Source: Riptortus pedestris (Eukaryota > Arthropoda > Insecta > Hemiptera > Alydidae). Taken from it: a stretch of DNA of 64,000 bases. This document shows, in pieces, positions 10,905-23,362 of this stretch; positions within the stretch are counted from its first letter, which is position 1; every line of letters begins with the position of its first letter. Where the stretch lies: positions 207,742,001-207,806,000 of the forward strand of contig CM032228.1 of assembly GCA_019009955.1 (NCBI GenBank). Reading direction: 5' to 3'. Both the position numbers and the translations under genes were made by a program. A model generated the notes under the pieces. It was not told the origin of the DNA. It saw nothing but the letters and a program-made list of their open reading frames with translations, and searched no databases.

Positions 10905-12325
10905 AATGGAATTCCTCAAGGATATGTTTTAAGCACCACCCTTTTCTTGATAGCTATAGACAGCGCCCGCTGTATTATGCTTAACAGTGTATACTATTAT
11001 TTATATGTAGATGTCCTATTTATTTACATTTTCACAAGCGAAATTGAACACGCAGTACAACTACTTCAGGATGCCATTTACAGGCTAGAATAATGGAGTC
11101 GTAGGAATGACCTCAAATTCTCATCCCATTAAAAAAAAGCATTTATTTTCTCTAAGAAAAGAATACTCCCTTCAGTAAACCTAACTCTTAACAATATTCC
11201 TATCCCTGTGGGTAATAACATATGAATATTAGGTATAATCTTTGACTCTAAGTTAACATGGTCCACTCACATGAAAGAAATCCTTCATAGATGCAGAAAA
11301 TCTCTAAATCTCCTAAGGATTTTGAGTAATACAAATTGAGGAGCTGACAGAAGTGTAATGCTTACATTTTACCGGTCATACACTAGGTCAGTTCTGGATT
11401 ACGGTTGCATAGCTTACTCATCTGCCAGGAAAAGGACTTTAAAAATGTTAGAGTCCATACAAAACACAGGTCTCAGGCTAGCAACGGACTACGGACATGG
11501 GCATCATAATTTGCACTGACTCTCTTAGCTCATGACATTCAATAAAAACATATATAGTTCACATCCACTCATCTCGCACATATTACACAGAATTCAGACA
11601 TTAAAAAAAGAATAACTATGTACTGGTTACCCGGACATACAAACATAAGACATCCCAATTAGCCTAAGTTGCAAAAAGTGGACGTTAATAAATAAATAAA
11701 CAAACATAAGACAAAGCACACAAGTAGACGAACTTGCCTAATCTGCTACTCAAAAAAGAACTCACAACAATACATACTGTGCACATCAAGATATTCAAGC
11801 CCAAGCAAAATATATGATACTCAATTCATGGCAGAAACCTTGGTTTGCCACAACTAATAATACACTTCGAGAACTGAAACAAATACTTGGTGAATGGCCA
11901 TCTTCAAAAAGGCTAATTAGAAGAGAAGAAGTAGTTTTAACGAGGTTGAGAATTGGCCATTCACAACTGACTCACACTTACCTACTTACTGGAGAAGACG
12001 AACCCTACTGCCAACACTAACTGTAGTCTTACTATAAAACATATACTTACTGATGCTATCTAAGGACACAACATAAGACCTACCATACACTGACTGAATT
12101 ACTACCTGACCGTAGCCAGTATATAGACCGCGTATTATACTACTTGAAACATAACATTTTCAAAAAATTATAATGTATGACAATATTGAAAATGTTTGCA
12201 GAAATGAGCATACTTACGTGAATATAATAAAATGACTAGGTATAGGAATTTAACCGATTCGTCGCTAAATCGCCCCCGTCGCGAAATGGATTATTGTATG
12301 AATACTCGTAAGTAAATAAATAAAA
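10905..12325 (+). mobile_element. Non-LTR retrotransposon remnant (RT, RNase H, C-terminal zinc region)
   Basis: In order: ENGIPQGYVLSTTLFLIAID (RT), YYYLYVDVLF (decayed YxDD), ILGIIFDSKLTWSTHM, MLTFYRSYTRSVLDYGCIAYS, then WLPGHTNIR of an RNase H domain, VLTRLRIGHSQLTHTYLL and a terminal Cys-His remnant, ending in TAAATAAATAAAA. The order RT-RNase H-RLRIGH fits I/Jockey-superfamily LINEs. Several stops are present. A 47-bp SINE fragment interrupts the RNase H part at 11653-11699. Confidence 0.75.
11639..11713 (+). mobile_element. 5'-truncated SINE tail with 14-bp target duplication
   Basis: ACAAACATAAGACA occurs at 11639-11652 and 11700-11713. Between them are 47 bp (TCCCAATTAGCCTAAGTTGC... 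ending AATAAATAAATAA) matching the 3' tail of the tRNA-SINE at 43612-43790. Removing one repeat plus insert restores the RNase H reading WLPGHTNIRQSTQVDELA. Confidence 0.85.
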
Positions 12326-12329
12326 AATT

Positions 12330-12545
12330 CCAAGGGAAGATCAGTAGTGGGGGTTCTAAGGGAGCATTATATGAAAACTCGCCGTATTTCATTTCCTATT
12401 GTTTTCGGCAAACATGCACATATCAGAAGGTGTTTATTTTGTCATTTATAATAAAATTTGTAATATACACTATTGTCGTATAACGAAATAAAAACGAGAT
12501 ATAAGCTAAAAACAATGGCGAGAGTCAACAATTTTATTAGTACTC
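12330..12545 (+). repeat. Family B single degenerate unit
   Basis: GATCAGTAGTGGGGGTTCTAAGGGAGC to GAGAGTCAACAATTTTATTAG. Confidence 0.45.
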
Positions 12546-12803
12546 ATTAGTGTGATTTCAAAATAGGCATATTATGACAAATGATGTTATGTTTTTAGAC
12601 TTATATGATAGTTCTAAGGGTGTTTCGGATTTGGCAAGTTATAAATCTTCGCTCCTACCCTCATTTGTTATTTATTTTAACTAGAAAATAACTTCATTAT
12701 TAATTTCAAATTGAAATTTAAACTATAAGATCATTTCAATTATTTATTTCAATTATTGACTAAAGTATGTATTATAAAAGTTACTCTAAATAACAAAAAA
12801 AAG

Positions 12804-13570
12804 TTTGTCACACAGGCGTTGCGTAAACTAAGCAGATTTCCCTCGTGATGTACACACTAGCTATAGACATATCTACATACTGGTAACACAATACCACCGT
12901 CAACATCATGTGAATAAATACAAACGATAATAAGAAACCACCAGCCGGGAAGCACATGAAACGTAAACAAACAGCAGAACACTGCCAACTTCTCACATGA
13001 AAGAAAATAAATTACGGAAATATATCAGAATATAAAATATTAACTTTATTGAAAACTATTTACTGTAATTTATAATGGATCAGAATAATTTTTCTCTCAA
13101 TCAATCAAATTTTAGTAGTCCAAGAACGTAAGAAGGGGGGGGTCACGATAACATATTTGCATTTATCTCGTATAATAAAGGTCTCTTGAAAACAATTAAT
13201 GGTATTTAAGCTTCGAATAATGTGGTTTATTACATGACAGAGTATTGTTTATGTAACATGAGTAGAAGTGGGGGTTTGCTGAAGGCTGAAAACTGTAAAA
13301 TGCAAATATCTCGGTTAATATTCAAGATAGAGAATAAATGTATATAACAAAATTTATAGTAAATTTAATTTTCAATAAGATTGGTTCTATACAATTTTTT
13401 GATCCGTAACGGAGAAGTTTCGAATTTTTGAAAATCACCCTCTAACCCCCCCCCCTCCCACAGACCGATTTCAGCCATTAACGAACTTGATCTGTCGTTT
13501 TACATAAAACGTTTAAATATCGAGTTTGGTAACGATCAACTAAAAATTGCGACCGCTAGAGCGGTAACAG

Positions 13571-13620
<50 letters not shown>

Positions 13621-13743
13621 TTTGGAACGGACCTCATTTTCGTCATTTCCTGTGTAGGATCGATGGACATTTGAAGAAAAATTTCGAAAATCGCATCATG
13701 AGTACAACCTCAATAGCTGATTCTAGAGCGTTAACAGAGTAAC

Positions 13744-13795
<52 letters not shown>

Positions 13796-13922
13796 TTTTG
13801 AACATACCTCATTTTCGTCATTTCCTGGGTAGGATCGATGGACATTTGAAGAAAAATTTCGAAAATCGCATCATGAGTACAACCTCAATAGCTGATTCTA
13901 GAGCGTTAACAGACAGACATAC

Positions 13923-13982
<60 letters not shown>

Positions 13983-14045
13983 TTGAACGGACCTCATCAT
14001 GACTATGACCTCAATAGCTGATTTCCCTCAGGGGAAATCTGCTAA
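12804..14045 (+). mobile_element. Family A long form with triplicated right end
   Basis: Degenerate left end (TTTGTCACACAGGCG), then the long-form block, three (TA)n tracts (about 13575-13617, 13745-13793, 13924-13979), each followed by a copy of the right arm. It ends with the 3' hairpin and GCTAA at 14045. Confidence 0.6.
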
Positions 14046-14109
14046 TAAACAAATTCTGTTACAGTTAGTGATTGAACCAAACTTAACAAAACTCGGTATG
14101 TGAATTATA

Positions 14110-14190
14110 TATTATTCATTAACGTTCACTTTTTGCTGTTGCATAATTGAGTCAGGTTATCTACAGGTTATCATCATTTTCTAGCCACGG
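14110..14190 (-). repeat. SINE tail fragment
   Basis: Minus-strand match by eye to the 3' body of the SINE at 43612: GGCTAGAAAATGATGATAACCTGTAGATAACC, then AAGTGAACGTTAATGAA. Confidence 0.6.
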
Positions 14191-14423
14191 TGAATAGCAT
14201 TAACTCATGATTATAAGCTGTGTTAAAATTTTTAGGTACGAACAGGAGTAGGGTATAAGTGAGGCCTGAAAAGATAAACCTCGCTATTTCAATTTCTATT
14301 GGTAACTTAAGGAAAACCTGGTAAAATGGGACAAATAGTTCATTAGAACGAGTATTATCAGTGTGTATGGCCAGCATTTCGTTGCTAATATTTTTCTGTA
14401 ATTTACTAAGCTTTTTCATAATT

Positions 14424-15086
14424 GCAAATATTTTCTTATTTCTTGCCTATACAGCTGACATCCCATCACATCCTGAAACTTCCCTTCTTACGTATGCAGA
14501 TGATACGGCAATCTTAAAGTCTAACTCAGATCCAAATATGACAACCACATCTTTACAAGATCACGTAGCTCTCCTAGAGTCATGGCTGACTCAGTGGAGG
14601 ATCAAGGTCAACAGCAGCAATTCAAGGCATGGAACATTTACTCTCCGACGTTCCATTTGCTCTCTAGTTACACTCAATAGCGCACTAATTTCTCAAAAAT
14701 CTTAAATTAGGTATCTAGGACTCACATTAGACAAGGGACTAACTTGGAAACCTCACATCACATTAAAACAAGAATTGACGCGAGGGTACAGACTTCTACT
14801 AAGACTACTTGACAATAGATCTAAACTATCACTGCACAATAAACGGTTGATTTACACAACAGTACTTAGACCAATATGGACATATGGACTTGAAATCTTT
14901 GGTTCCACTAAACCATCAAATTCCTACGAAATCCTACTAACCCTCCAATCCAGAATACTCCGCAAAATTATAGATTCCCAATTTTACGTACCCAATCTAA
15001 CTCTCCATTATGACCTCAACATTCCTGTTGTCTATACCCTCGCAAATTCCCGATATCAGAAATTCCTCTCTCTCCTAATCCTTTAG
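14424..15086 (+). pseudogene. Jockey-type LINE RT fragment
   Basis: One frame runs through TYADDTAILKSNSD (catalytic YADD), LESWLTQWRIKVNSSNS, IRYLGLTLDKGLTWKPHI, TTVLRPIWTYGLEIFGST and LQSRILRKI, the standard order of a Jockey-type RT from motif 5 to the thumb. A single TAA at 14703-14705 interrupts it. The stop at 15084 abuts the mariner fragment. The 5' RT motifs and endonuclease are missing. Confidence 0.8.
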
Positions 15087-15600
15087 TTGAACCACTCATC
15101 AGTGGAGGACGAAGATCTTAAAAGAGCTGTTGAAGAAGACCCTCATAAAACAGTCAGAGAACTTGCGTCAGAGCTAGGCACAAGTCATATCATGGTCTCC
15201 AGGCATTTAAAAACGATTGGAAAGGTGAAAAAGCTCGATTCCTGGGTCCCTTACGAGCTCAACGAACGTCAGCAGTTAAAACGCCAAGAGACGTGTGTTT
15301 CTTTGCTTGCTCGTCAAAGAAACGAACCATTCCTCGGAAGCGTAATAACGTGACGAAAAGTGGATCATGTATGACAATGGTTAGATTCCCCTGATCTATC
15401 TCCTACAGACTACCACTTTTTTCGGAGTTTGGACAAATTTTTGCGAGGAAAATTTTTTACAGATGATTTAGACACTAAAAATGCATTTTCTGAATTTCTT
15501 TCAACACGTGACACAAACTTTTTCAAGTGGGATAGAAAACTTGGTAAGTCGTTGGCAGAAGTGTATTGAAAATACTTTGAATGAATAATATTTCAGATTC
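15087..15600 (+). pseudogene. Internally deleted mariner transposase
   Basis: N-terminal helix-turn-helix region: VRELASELGTSHIMVSRHL, then WVPYELNE and a CDEKWIMYDN block carrying the first catalytic Asp, reached after a small frameshift near 15350. The sequence then jumps to DSPDLSPTDYHFFRSLDKFLRG with the third catalytic Asp and DTNFFKWDRKLGKSLAEVY. The second Asp block (HDNAP-type) and about 90 residues are missing. It is a dead internally deleted mariner. Confidence 0.85.
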
Positions 15601-15829
15601 GATCTCAATTTTTCATTTTTTTCCTGATTCTACAAACGGTCATTTCATATGTTACAACCCAATATATATATTGTTGCAAATAAACGAATAAATAAACCAA
15701 AATATATACCCTTTTTAAAGAAGGCGTATAGCGTGCGTTTTAGAGAACATAACTGACACCCAAATCCGGAAATAATCCTTCTCTTTCTACAATGCTTTCA
15801 GACTTGAAGAATGAAAAAGTCCATCACGC

Positions 15830-16020
15830 AGGTGCAGCGTAAACTAAGCAGATTTTCCAAATGTTGGTATGACAAACTACTAACATACTGACGACTGAAA
15901 ACTAGTTACGAACAAATGAATAGAACAATAATGATAGAACATTAATATTTTAAAAGATTGGTTTCAACATTTTACGATTCCACTCTTAAAAATGGATATG
16001 TTTTGGATTTTCAAACCCCC
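15830..16020 (+). mobile_element. Family A left end
   Basis: TCCATCACGCAGGTGCAGCGTAAACTAAGCAGATTTTCC, cut off at 16020 by Penelope-like 3' sequence. Confidence 0.5.
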
Positions 16021-16021
16021 C

Positions 16022-16130
16022 GAAATCAACAGGCCTGAGGATGGCGTCATCACCGAAAGCGCTTGCCAGGTGTACTCGACGATGAGCCCGTTATGACGGC
16101 ACCTCCAGACACATTTGAGTAAAATACATT
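16022..16130 (+). mobile_element. 3' end fragment of another Penelope-like family
   Basis: CCTGAGGATGG...CACCGAAAGCGCTTGCCAGGTG resembles the hairpin motif after the Penelope frame at 55941 and also a second copy at 19852. No coding sequence is attached. It interrupts a family A fragment at 16020. Confidence 0.45.
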
Positions 16131-16279
16131 TAAAGAAAGTTTTGAAATAATCTGCAATACGAAGAAACTCGACATCAGGTTTCCCTTAAAGTAAATTGTA
16201 GAAATATCACTTAACAAATAAAATCTGAATATGAACATTGTACAAACCGATTTAAAATTAATTTATTGTATGTTTACAG

Positions 16280-16544
16280 TACAGCACTGCCACTGCCATT
16301 CATTAGCAGTTGACTCCAACCCAAGGGGCATCACACATTACCAAGGGCAGAAATGTATCAGACAGTACCTGAATTCTTTGCCGGGCAGAAGATCTTGGTG
16401 ACCGGTGGCACTGGATTTATGGGCAAGGTACTCGTCGAGAAAATCCTTCGGAGCTGTCCAGATGTTGACACTATCTATCTCATAATGAGGGAGAAGAAGG
16501 GGAAGTCTATAGAACAGAGATGGAAAGATATCACTGAATTACCG
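16280..16544 (+). CDS. FAR: FAR-B exon 1: 5'UTR tail plus first coding exon
   Basis: A polypyrimidine/TTTACAG acceptor ends at 16279, so the 5'UTR is probably spliced from an upstream exon. The ATG is at 16353, and coding runs to 16544 (64 codons, phase 0) before a GTGAGA donor. It encodes MYQTVPEFFAG, the TGGTGFMG nucleotide-binding loop and ends ITELP. This start is preferred because the same Met-Tyr-Gln-Thr start recurs in copy FAR-D. Confidence 0.92.
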
Positions 16545-16632
16545 GTGAGACTTTTTTGAACTTTCTTCTTAGGGATAACCTACTCAACCTTGGTTAAAAT
16601 TGTATGTCTGTATGCATGTATGTATGTATATC

Positions 16633-16682
<50 letters not shown>

Positions 16683-19631
16683 CGTGAAAAGAATGGTCAG
16701 GATATTTTCTTAGGGTGTTTAATTTCCAATGTTACTACAGACAGTTGTAACAGCGATATGTGATACGTATGCTTTTGTAGTTGGGTGTATTTGACAAAAA
16801 GAAAATAAGGGTTTAAGAAATCCTAAATCACCAACAGTGATCATTTCCGAAGAGAACCGTCACCGAATTAACCCGGATTTGGTCGTGAGTGTAGATAGAA
16901 GTGTGTCAGTTAGTCAAGACAATGAGTTAACAACAACGAACGAGGTGCACTATTGTAGTCAGTAATGTGCTATTTGATGAGTGGTGTCTATAACGAGTAT
17001 TGATTTAATTATTTCACACGTCTAAACAGAGTGGAATTTACATGGTACACACATCGTCTAATCTATGTCTGTGTTCGTCTCAACGAAAGGCAACTTGTAG
17101 CATCCTCGCCTGGGATATCTAAGCAGAAAAAAGCATGTTAGCAAATATGGGCCCAGTGATGGAGTCTGAGTGAGGGATGCTCTTTTTCTTTTTTAAGGCC
17201 AAAAGAAAAATCATTCAGAAGAGCACGCAGGGGCGGCGTAAACTAAGCAGATTTCCCACGTGAAGTTATACAATAGAGAAATCTCCATACGAGAGACGAA
17301 CAGTTACGGAAACGGCCGAACAAGCTTTTGGCGGGAAACTCACTCGACGGTTAACCGCCCACATTTAATAAAAATGCAAATATCTCGGTTAATATTCAAG
17401 ATAGAGAATAAATGTATAGAACAATATTCATAGTATATTCATTTTCAATAATATTGGTTCTATATAATTTTTTGATCTGACGTAAACGTAACGGAGATAT
17501 TTCGAATTTTCGATAATCCCCCCTCTAAACCCGATAACCCCCTCCCACTGTTCCGATTTCAGCCATTAACGAACTGGATCTGCCTTTTTGGATAAAACGT
17601 TTAAATGTCGAGTTCGGTAACGATCAAACAAAAATTGCGACCGCTAGAGCGTTAACAAATATATATATTATTTTGAACGGACCTTATTTTCGTCATCTCC
17701 TGGGTAGGATCGATGGACAATTGAAGACATTTTTCGAAAATCGCGTCATGAGTACGACCTCAATAGCTGATTTCCCTTGAGGGAAATCTGCTAAAACGTG
17801 CAAGCACGGAAAATAAAACAAGTACTTCATGTAAACATACACATACCCGGGATATACATTGCATCTTAAGGCGATCTTGTAGATAGGATTCTTGGTGCTG
17901 GTTGTATGAAGATGATCTGCGCAGGGTCACAGTCTAAACTGACAGGCAGGGTGAAACGGAAGATAATGGGCAATCAACTAAAAAAAGAAAGGGTCAGCAG
18001 TAAGAGAGGAGTGTTCCTGTTGATTCGTCAGTGTAAAGTAATGTATTTTATAGAAATCTGTGTGTAGGTGTGTCGCCTCTTACGCGTTCATAATTCAATT
18101 GCGTTGACTAGTCTTGTTGTGACATTTGTCCGTCTTTTCCATCGTTGTGGTCATATCGGGAAGTCGTCGTGAAGCCGATTGTCAGTGCTTTATAGTCCGT
18201 CATGAATTTATTTTAGTGTCGTCTTAAGAAAAAGACGATTGTGGGTATGTTGAACAGTAGGATCCCGAGCTTTAGTGTTTCTCAAGGTTTTATTATATGT
18301 GATTGCTATAAGGATAGCGTTTTCTAATTGTTGGAGCTGTTGAAGAGTAGACGGAAGAAGAAATCTGCGGACAGATGTTCCATATATTTGTGCGGGTTAT
18401 AAGACTCCAGTTTGTATTATTTCTTCAATCTGAGTATGTTACTGAGGGAGTGGGCTTTATCCCGACCTGGTTGTGCGAAATGTGTTTCGAAAGTGAGGTG
18501 ATTCCCTAACTTGGTTCCCAGGTATTTTATCAGTTCAGATAATTGTCTTCTTGATTCTCGGCACCGCTGTTCATTACGAAAGTGAGCAGCACGTGCAGCG
18601 AGCAGAAAGAGTAGCACGTCTGTTTTTTCGGGTTCACTGTGATAGTTATGCCTTTCAGTCTTTTTGTCACGATGTTATAAACTCTATCGGCTTGTGGGGG
18701 GCCGTGTTTGTGTGATATGCATGTATTGAATACCAAGAATATTCTCAATCTGGTGGCCGTAGTCCAGCCTAACTAGGAAAAATAGCTTATCACTTGGGCG
18801 TGGTACTGAGTTCTGTTTTCTTTTAATGCATTTACTATTTGTGCAGGTGTCTGCGTCATTTTATTTTATCCCCTTTCTTGCACTGCTGAATTGTGCATTC
18901 GGTGATTTGTAGTGTGGGAGCAGAATTATTGGTGGTGGAGTTATAGTGTAATTAGTCTCATCGGTTTTTTGTGAAAATGAATGAACTGAACTAAATATAA
19001 ATGTTTATGTGAATTAGTATTAGCTTTTTCATGATGTATTAAACATATATTTGGTCAATATCGTTGTTAATATTATATAATTAAGTTTCATTTTTTGTCA
19101 GCTACTATATTAAAATTGCTATTTCAATAGCTAATTTTTCTTCAGGGAAATAAGCTAAAATGAAGTTGTTAATATGATTACGATCTATTTGTTCCGATAC
19201 CTTTATATTCTGTAGTTGGAAGTTAAACGATTTTTAAACTGTATTTTTAAATTTAATTTATTTATAATAATGGTACTTGAATATTTTATTTTTCAGTTGT
19301 TTGATAAGTTAAAAACCCAGAGACCAGAAAATTTGAATAAAGTAAAATTAATTCTTGGCGACCTGGGCCAAGAGAATTTCGGACTGAGCCCTGAAGATGT
19401 GTTGGTAAGAAGTTCATATTGTGCTGATAACTGTTTAATATTGGGATGATTATTCACTAAAAGTATGATTCATAAAGTGACCAAGAATCTGAATAGGTTG
19501 CCAAAATATGACTTGAGTAGAGAGCAGTGAGCTGTTTTTATTATAAAATAGATGCAGTTGCGGTGCAGGGGTTAGGATTGACTCATTATGTTCTCTTTTG
19601 GTAATGAAATATAACTTTTTTCTTAAAACGG

Positions 19632-19696
<65 letters not shown>

Positions 19697-21600
19697 TGTG
19701 TGTGTGCACGTGCATTTATTTAGAAGGATGTTAATAAAATCTGGGAAGCACTTCTCATTGGAAAGTCTAGAGCCCCTAGTCCTAAGACTCCAAGTAGTCT
19801 ATTCTAAAGTAATCATTCATACTTTATTTTCGATCTTTCAATCATTACTTCCCATGAGTTGAAAATTATCATCCAAGCATCGAAAGTGCTTGGCAAATGT
19901 ATTCAATGATTAGCCAATAATGACATCTACCAGATTTAACAATAGAATTATATAAACTGGTGTGGCCAGCCCACTACTGGATATAACAATACTCTTTTAT
20001 ATATGTATGAATATTTATATTAATTGGAGGCTATAAGAGACCACTATGCAGTGAATATATATTCTAAATTTAGATGATTAATTGAACGCCATGCTTTATG
20101 TATATAACAACATTTTTAAAAATACTATATTTCAATAGCACTAAAATTTATTTCTTTTAAATTTTAACTATTTGTATTTCATGCAAAGTTGTGTTAATAG
20201 ATTTCATGAGCTGTATTAACACATCTCATTACACACGAAATATAGCTACAACTATGCAGTGGTAGAAATAATAACAATGGAATAGTATTGTTAAATACTT
20301 GATAATGTGATGATGATTTTTTTTTCTGGCTTTACATACCTTGGAGTTTTTTATTTGTCATTACCGCCTCCTCCATCTCTCTCTATCCTCACCGATGGAT
20401 TTCCAGTCCAAATTGTGAAATTCTGTAGAATCTTTCACTCAGTCAACCAATATCATTATTGATTTCATTCATGGCCGAGTACCCACCTCTGCTGCATTAT
20501 CTTAAGTGACAGCTCTGCCTTGCATAGGGAGCAGGTTGAGTTGCACCTTGCCCCGCTCATTATAACCACTTATCATTCATTCGATGAGAAATCAACTGTC
20601 TCGTTACAGGTATAATCTCTTCCCTTGTCTTGCTTCTCCAAAGTACTGTCATTATCCCACTTTCGGCTTATTTTATGCCTCTGTGAACCTTCTGCTCAAT
20701 AAGCTTTTCACCTTTGTTTCCAGGACATCCATCAATATCCATGTCTCACACCTAAACATAAGTTTGATAATGGAGTTAAAGCTCCCTAATGTCAAGGCTT
20801 CTGAGATTTTCATTGATCTTAAGACTCACAAAACTGAGAAGAAAGCGCCGTTGGCACTAGTTATTCTGTGGTCAATTGCAGTTAATCAGTCATTGTTAGA
20901 GGTTACTGTAGCTCCGTGGTATTTGAAGATTTCTACTTTTGGAAGGATAGGTCCCCCACTCTCAAACCACTTTTCAGATGCAGGTTATGGCTCACTTTCA
21001 TGTACTTTGATTTCAGTATTTATTCATAATACTAATATAATCAAGAAACTACAATGGTTTGACAGTAGCTCTTGTTATGCTAAAAATATTCATTAAATAT
21101 TAAAAAAAAACATTGTATTTTAATTATATAAAGCAGATGAAAAACAATGAAAGCTCGGGTATAATTTCCACTTATTATAATGAAATATAAATTTAAATTA
21201 TAGAATGTATGAATGAAAAATACACTACATCTATATATTAATAACCAACACGCTACTAAATAAAAGATTTCTTAACTTATCTGATGTACATTTCATAAAC
21301 TGAATATAATTATTTAGCTGACGGCTTTCTCAATATTCACTAGCCTGCACCCCTACAGATCTCAAATAAACGGAATAATAACTAGTTTCAAAAATTAAAA
21401 GAAAAATAAAGCAAATAGGAAATGAAAACTAAATGTAAGTCGTCAACTACTGTAGCTGTTTACTAATTGATTAATTATTTATTAACTGAGTGGAGTTTTG
21501 TCACTAATCAACTCATGTCCAAATTAGATTTGAAATTAAGATTTCTTTTTATTATTGGAGGGGGGATAGAAAATGTTGGTTAGTTATATTATAAATGATA

Positions 21601-21659
<59 letters not shown>

Positions 21660-23314
21660 AAATAAAATAAAATATCTATAGAATAGTTGCATAATGAAAA
21701 ATACTTACATTTTATTTGTAGATATGTTAAATATCCTCTTGACTATTAAATATTATTGAGCAGCAATTGCTAAAGAATTTTCTAGTCTGAAAAAGAAATA
21801 TGAAAATAATTAGTACAATATGTGCCCACGAGCAGCTTTAGACGCATGCAAAATTCAACATCAAATTTGGGATAGTTTTTTTTTTTTTTTCTTCTTCATA
21901 TTTTACACATATTAACTACCAATATTATAGACAAAATATATATAATCCAAATTTCAAAATAATAATGATTACAAGTACAACTTACCTCTTTCCAGCAGGA
22001 GGATTGAGTGAGGACTGACCTAAGATGGGAAAAGAGTGAAACAGGTAGTTACAGCTCCTTTTCTTTGTAACAGGTACCCCACCTCTCACCCCTATTGTCT
22101 CAAGGAATGTTCCCCCTTCACTTTAAGCCAAATTACTTAGAAAAATAACAACATCAACACTACTGGTGGATTTTCAAAAACTGATGCAGCTAAAGCTGCT
22201 CGTGGGCACTAATGGGTTAAAACCGAATAAATGCTAAACATATATTGTTCCAGGAATTGAGAGAAAATATTACCATTATTTATCATGCTGCAGCAGATGT
22301 TCAATTTAGTGAAAGTATAAATGATGCATTACGCGAAAATGTTAAAGGAGTAAAAACAATTTTGGACTTGGCGAAGACAATGAAAAATTTAAAGGTTGTA
22401 TTTACTTATCAAATATAATTAATAGCAGCTATAACATATTTGCCATTAATTTAATTGTTTATGATTCATTGCTAGGTATTTGTTCATATTTCAACGGCCT
22501 ACAGTAACCACAACAAACCTCCATCTGAAGCCATTGAGAAAATACTACCTCCTTGCCAAGACTGGAAAGTACTTCTCAAGCTCCAAGAAACGGATCCACA
22601 AACTCTTCAACTGCTAAAAGAAAAGTAAGTAATTAGTCTTGTAATCTATTTTAAATATCAGACATTTTAAATTTTAATTTGCAGTATTGGCTGGTGAAAT
22701 TCCGGCAAATAAAACTAAACTCATGAAGTGTCTATTGTGTAATAAATAAATATGTAGGTATAACTACAGATAAATAGGTGCAATTGATTATATATACATG
22801 CAAGTTTTATATTCGGTAAGCCTTACATTGAAACTAGTATAAATGGAGTAATTTGGATTTGAGAAAACAGCTTATCAAATTGGGAAAAAAGTCTGTCACG
22901 CAGGGGCTGCGTTAAGTAAGCAGATTTCCCACGTGTACGAGTATTTATCTCAAAACTTAAAAGCTCAATGAAATCAATATTTGGGATTTAGGCTTCAAAT
23001 AAAGCACTTCACAATATAACAGCTTATTGTTAACATGAAATGAGTAGGAGTAGGGGTTTACTGAAGGCCAAAAACTAAAAAAATGCAAATATCTCGGTTA
23101 ATAATCAAGAAAGTGAAAAAAACTCATATAAAAACATAGAACATTAAATTTGCAGTAAGATTGGTTTTATACAAGTTTTCGATCCGATGTATAATAACGG
23201 AGATATTAAGAATTTTCGAAATCCCTTCCTCCCACTGGTCGGATTTCAGCCATTGACGAACTTTATTTTAAGTTCTTAAGTTTAAATAAAACTTTTATTA
23301 AATATCAAGTTTGG

Positions 23315-23362
<48 letters not shown>

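Noticed and set aside
13798..14000. Short open frames ending in Tyr-Ile repeats
   Set aside because: They are (TA)n tracts read with family A right-arm sequence. The same applies to the frames at 42178-42456 and 37944-38231.
20584..21096. 170-codon plus-strand open frame
   Set aside because: The minus strand of the same DNA shows LINE RT motifs (CETW, HRI..ANGAFF); the plus frame is an antisense shadow.
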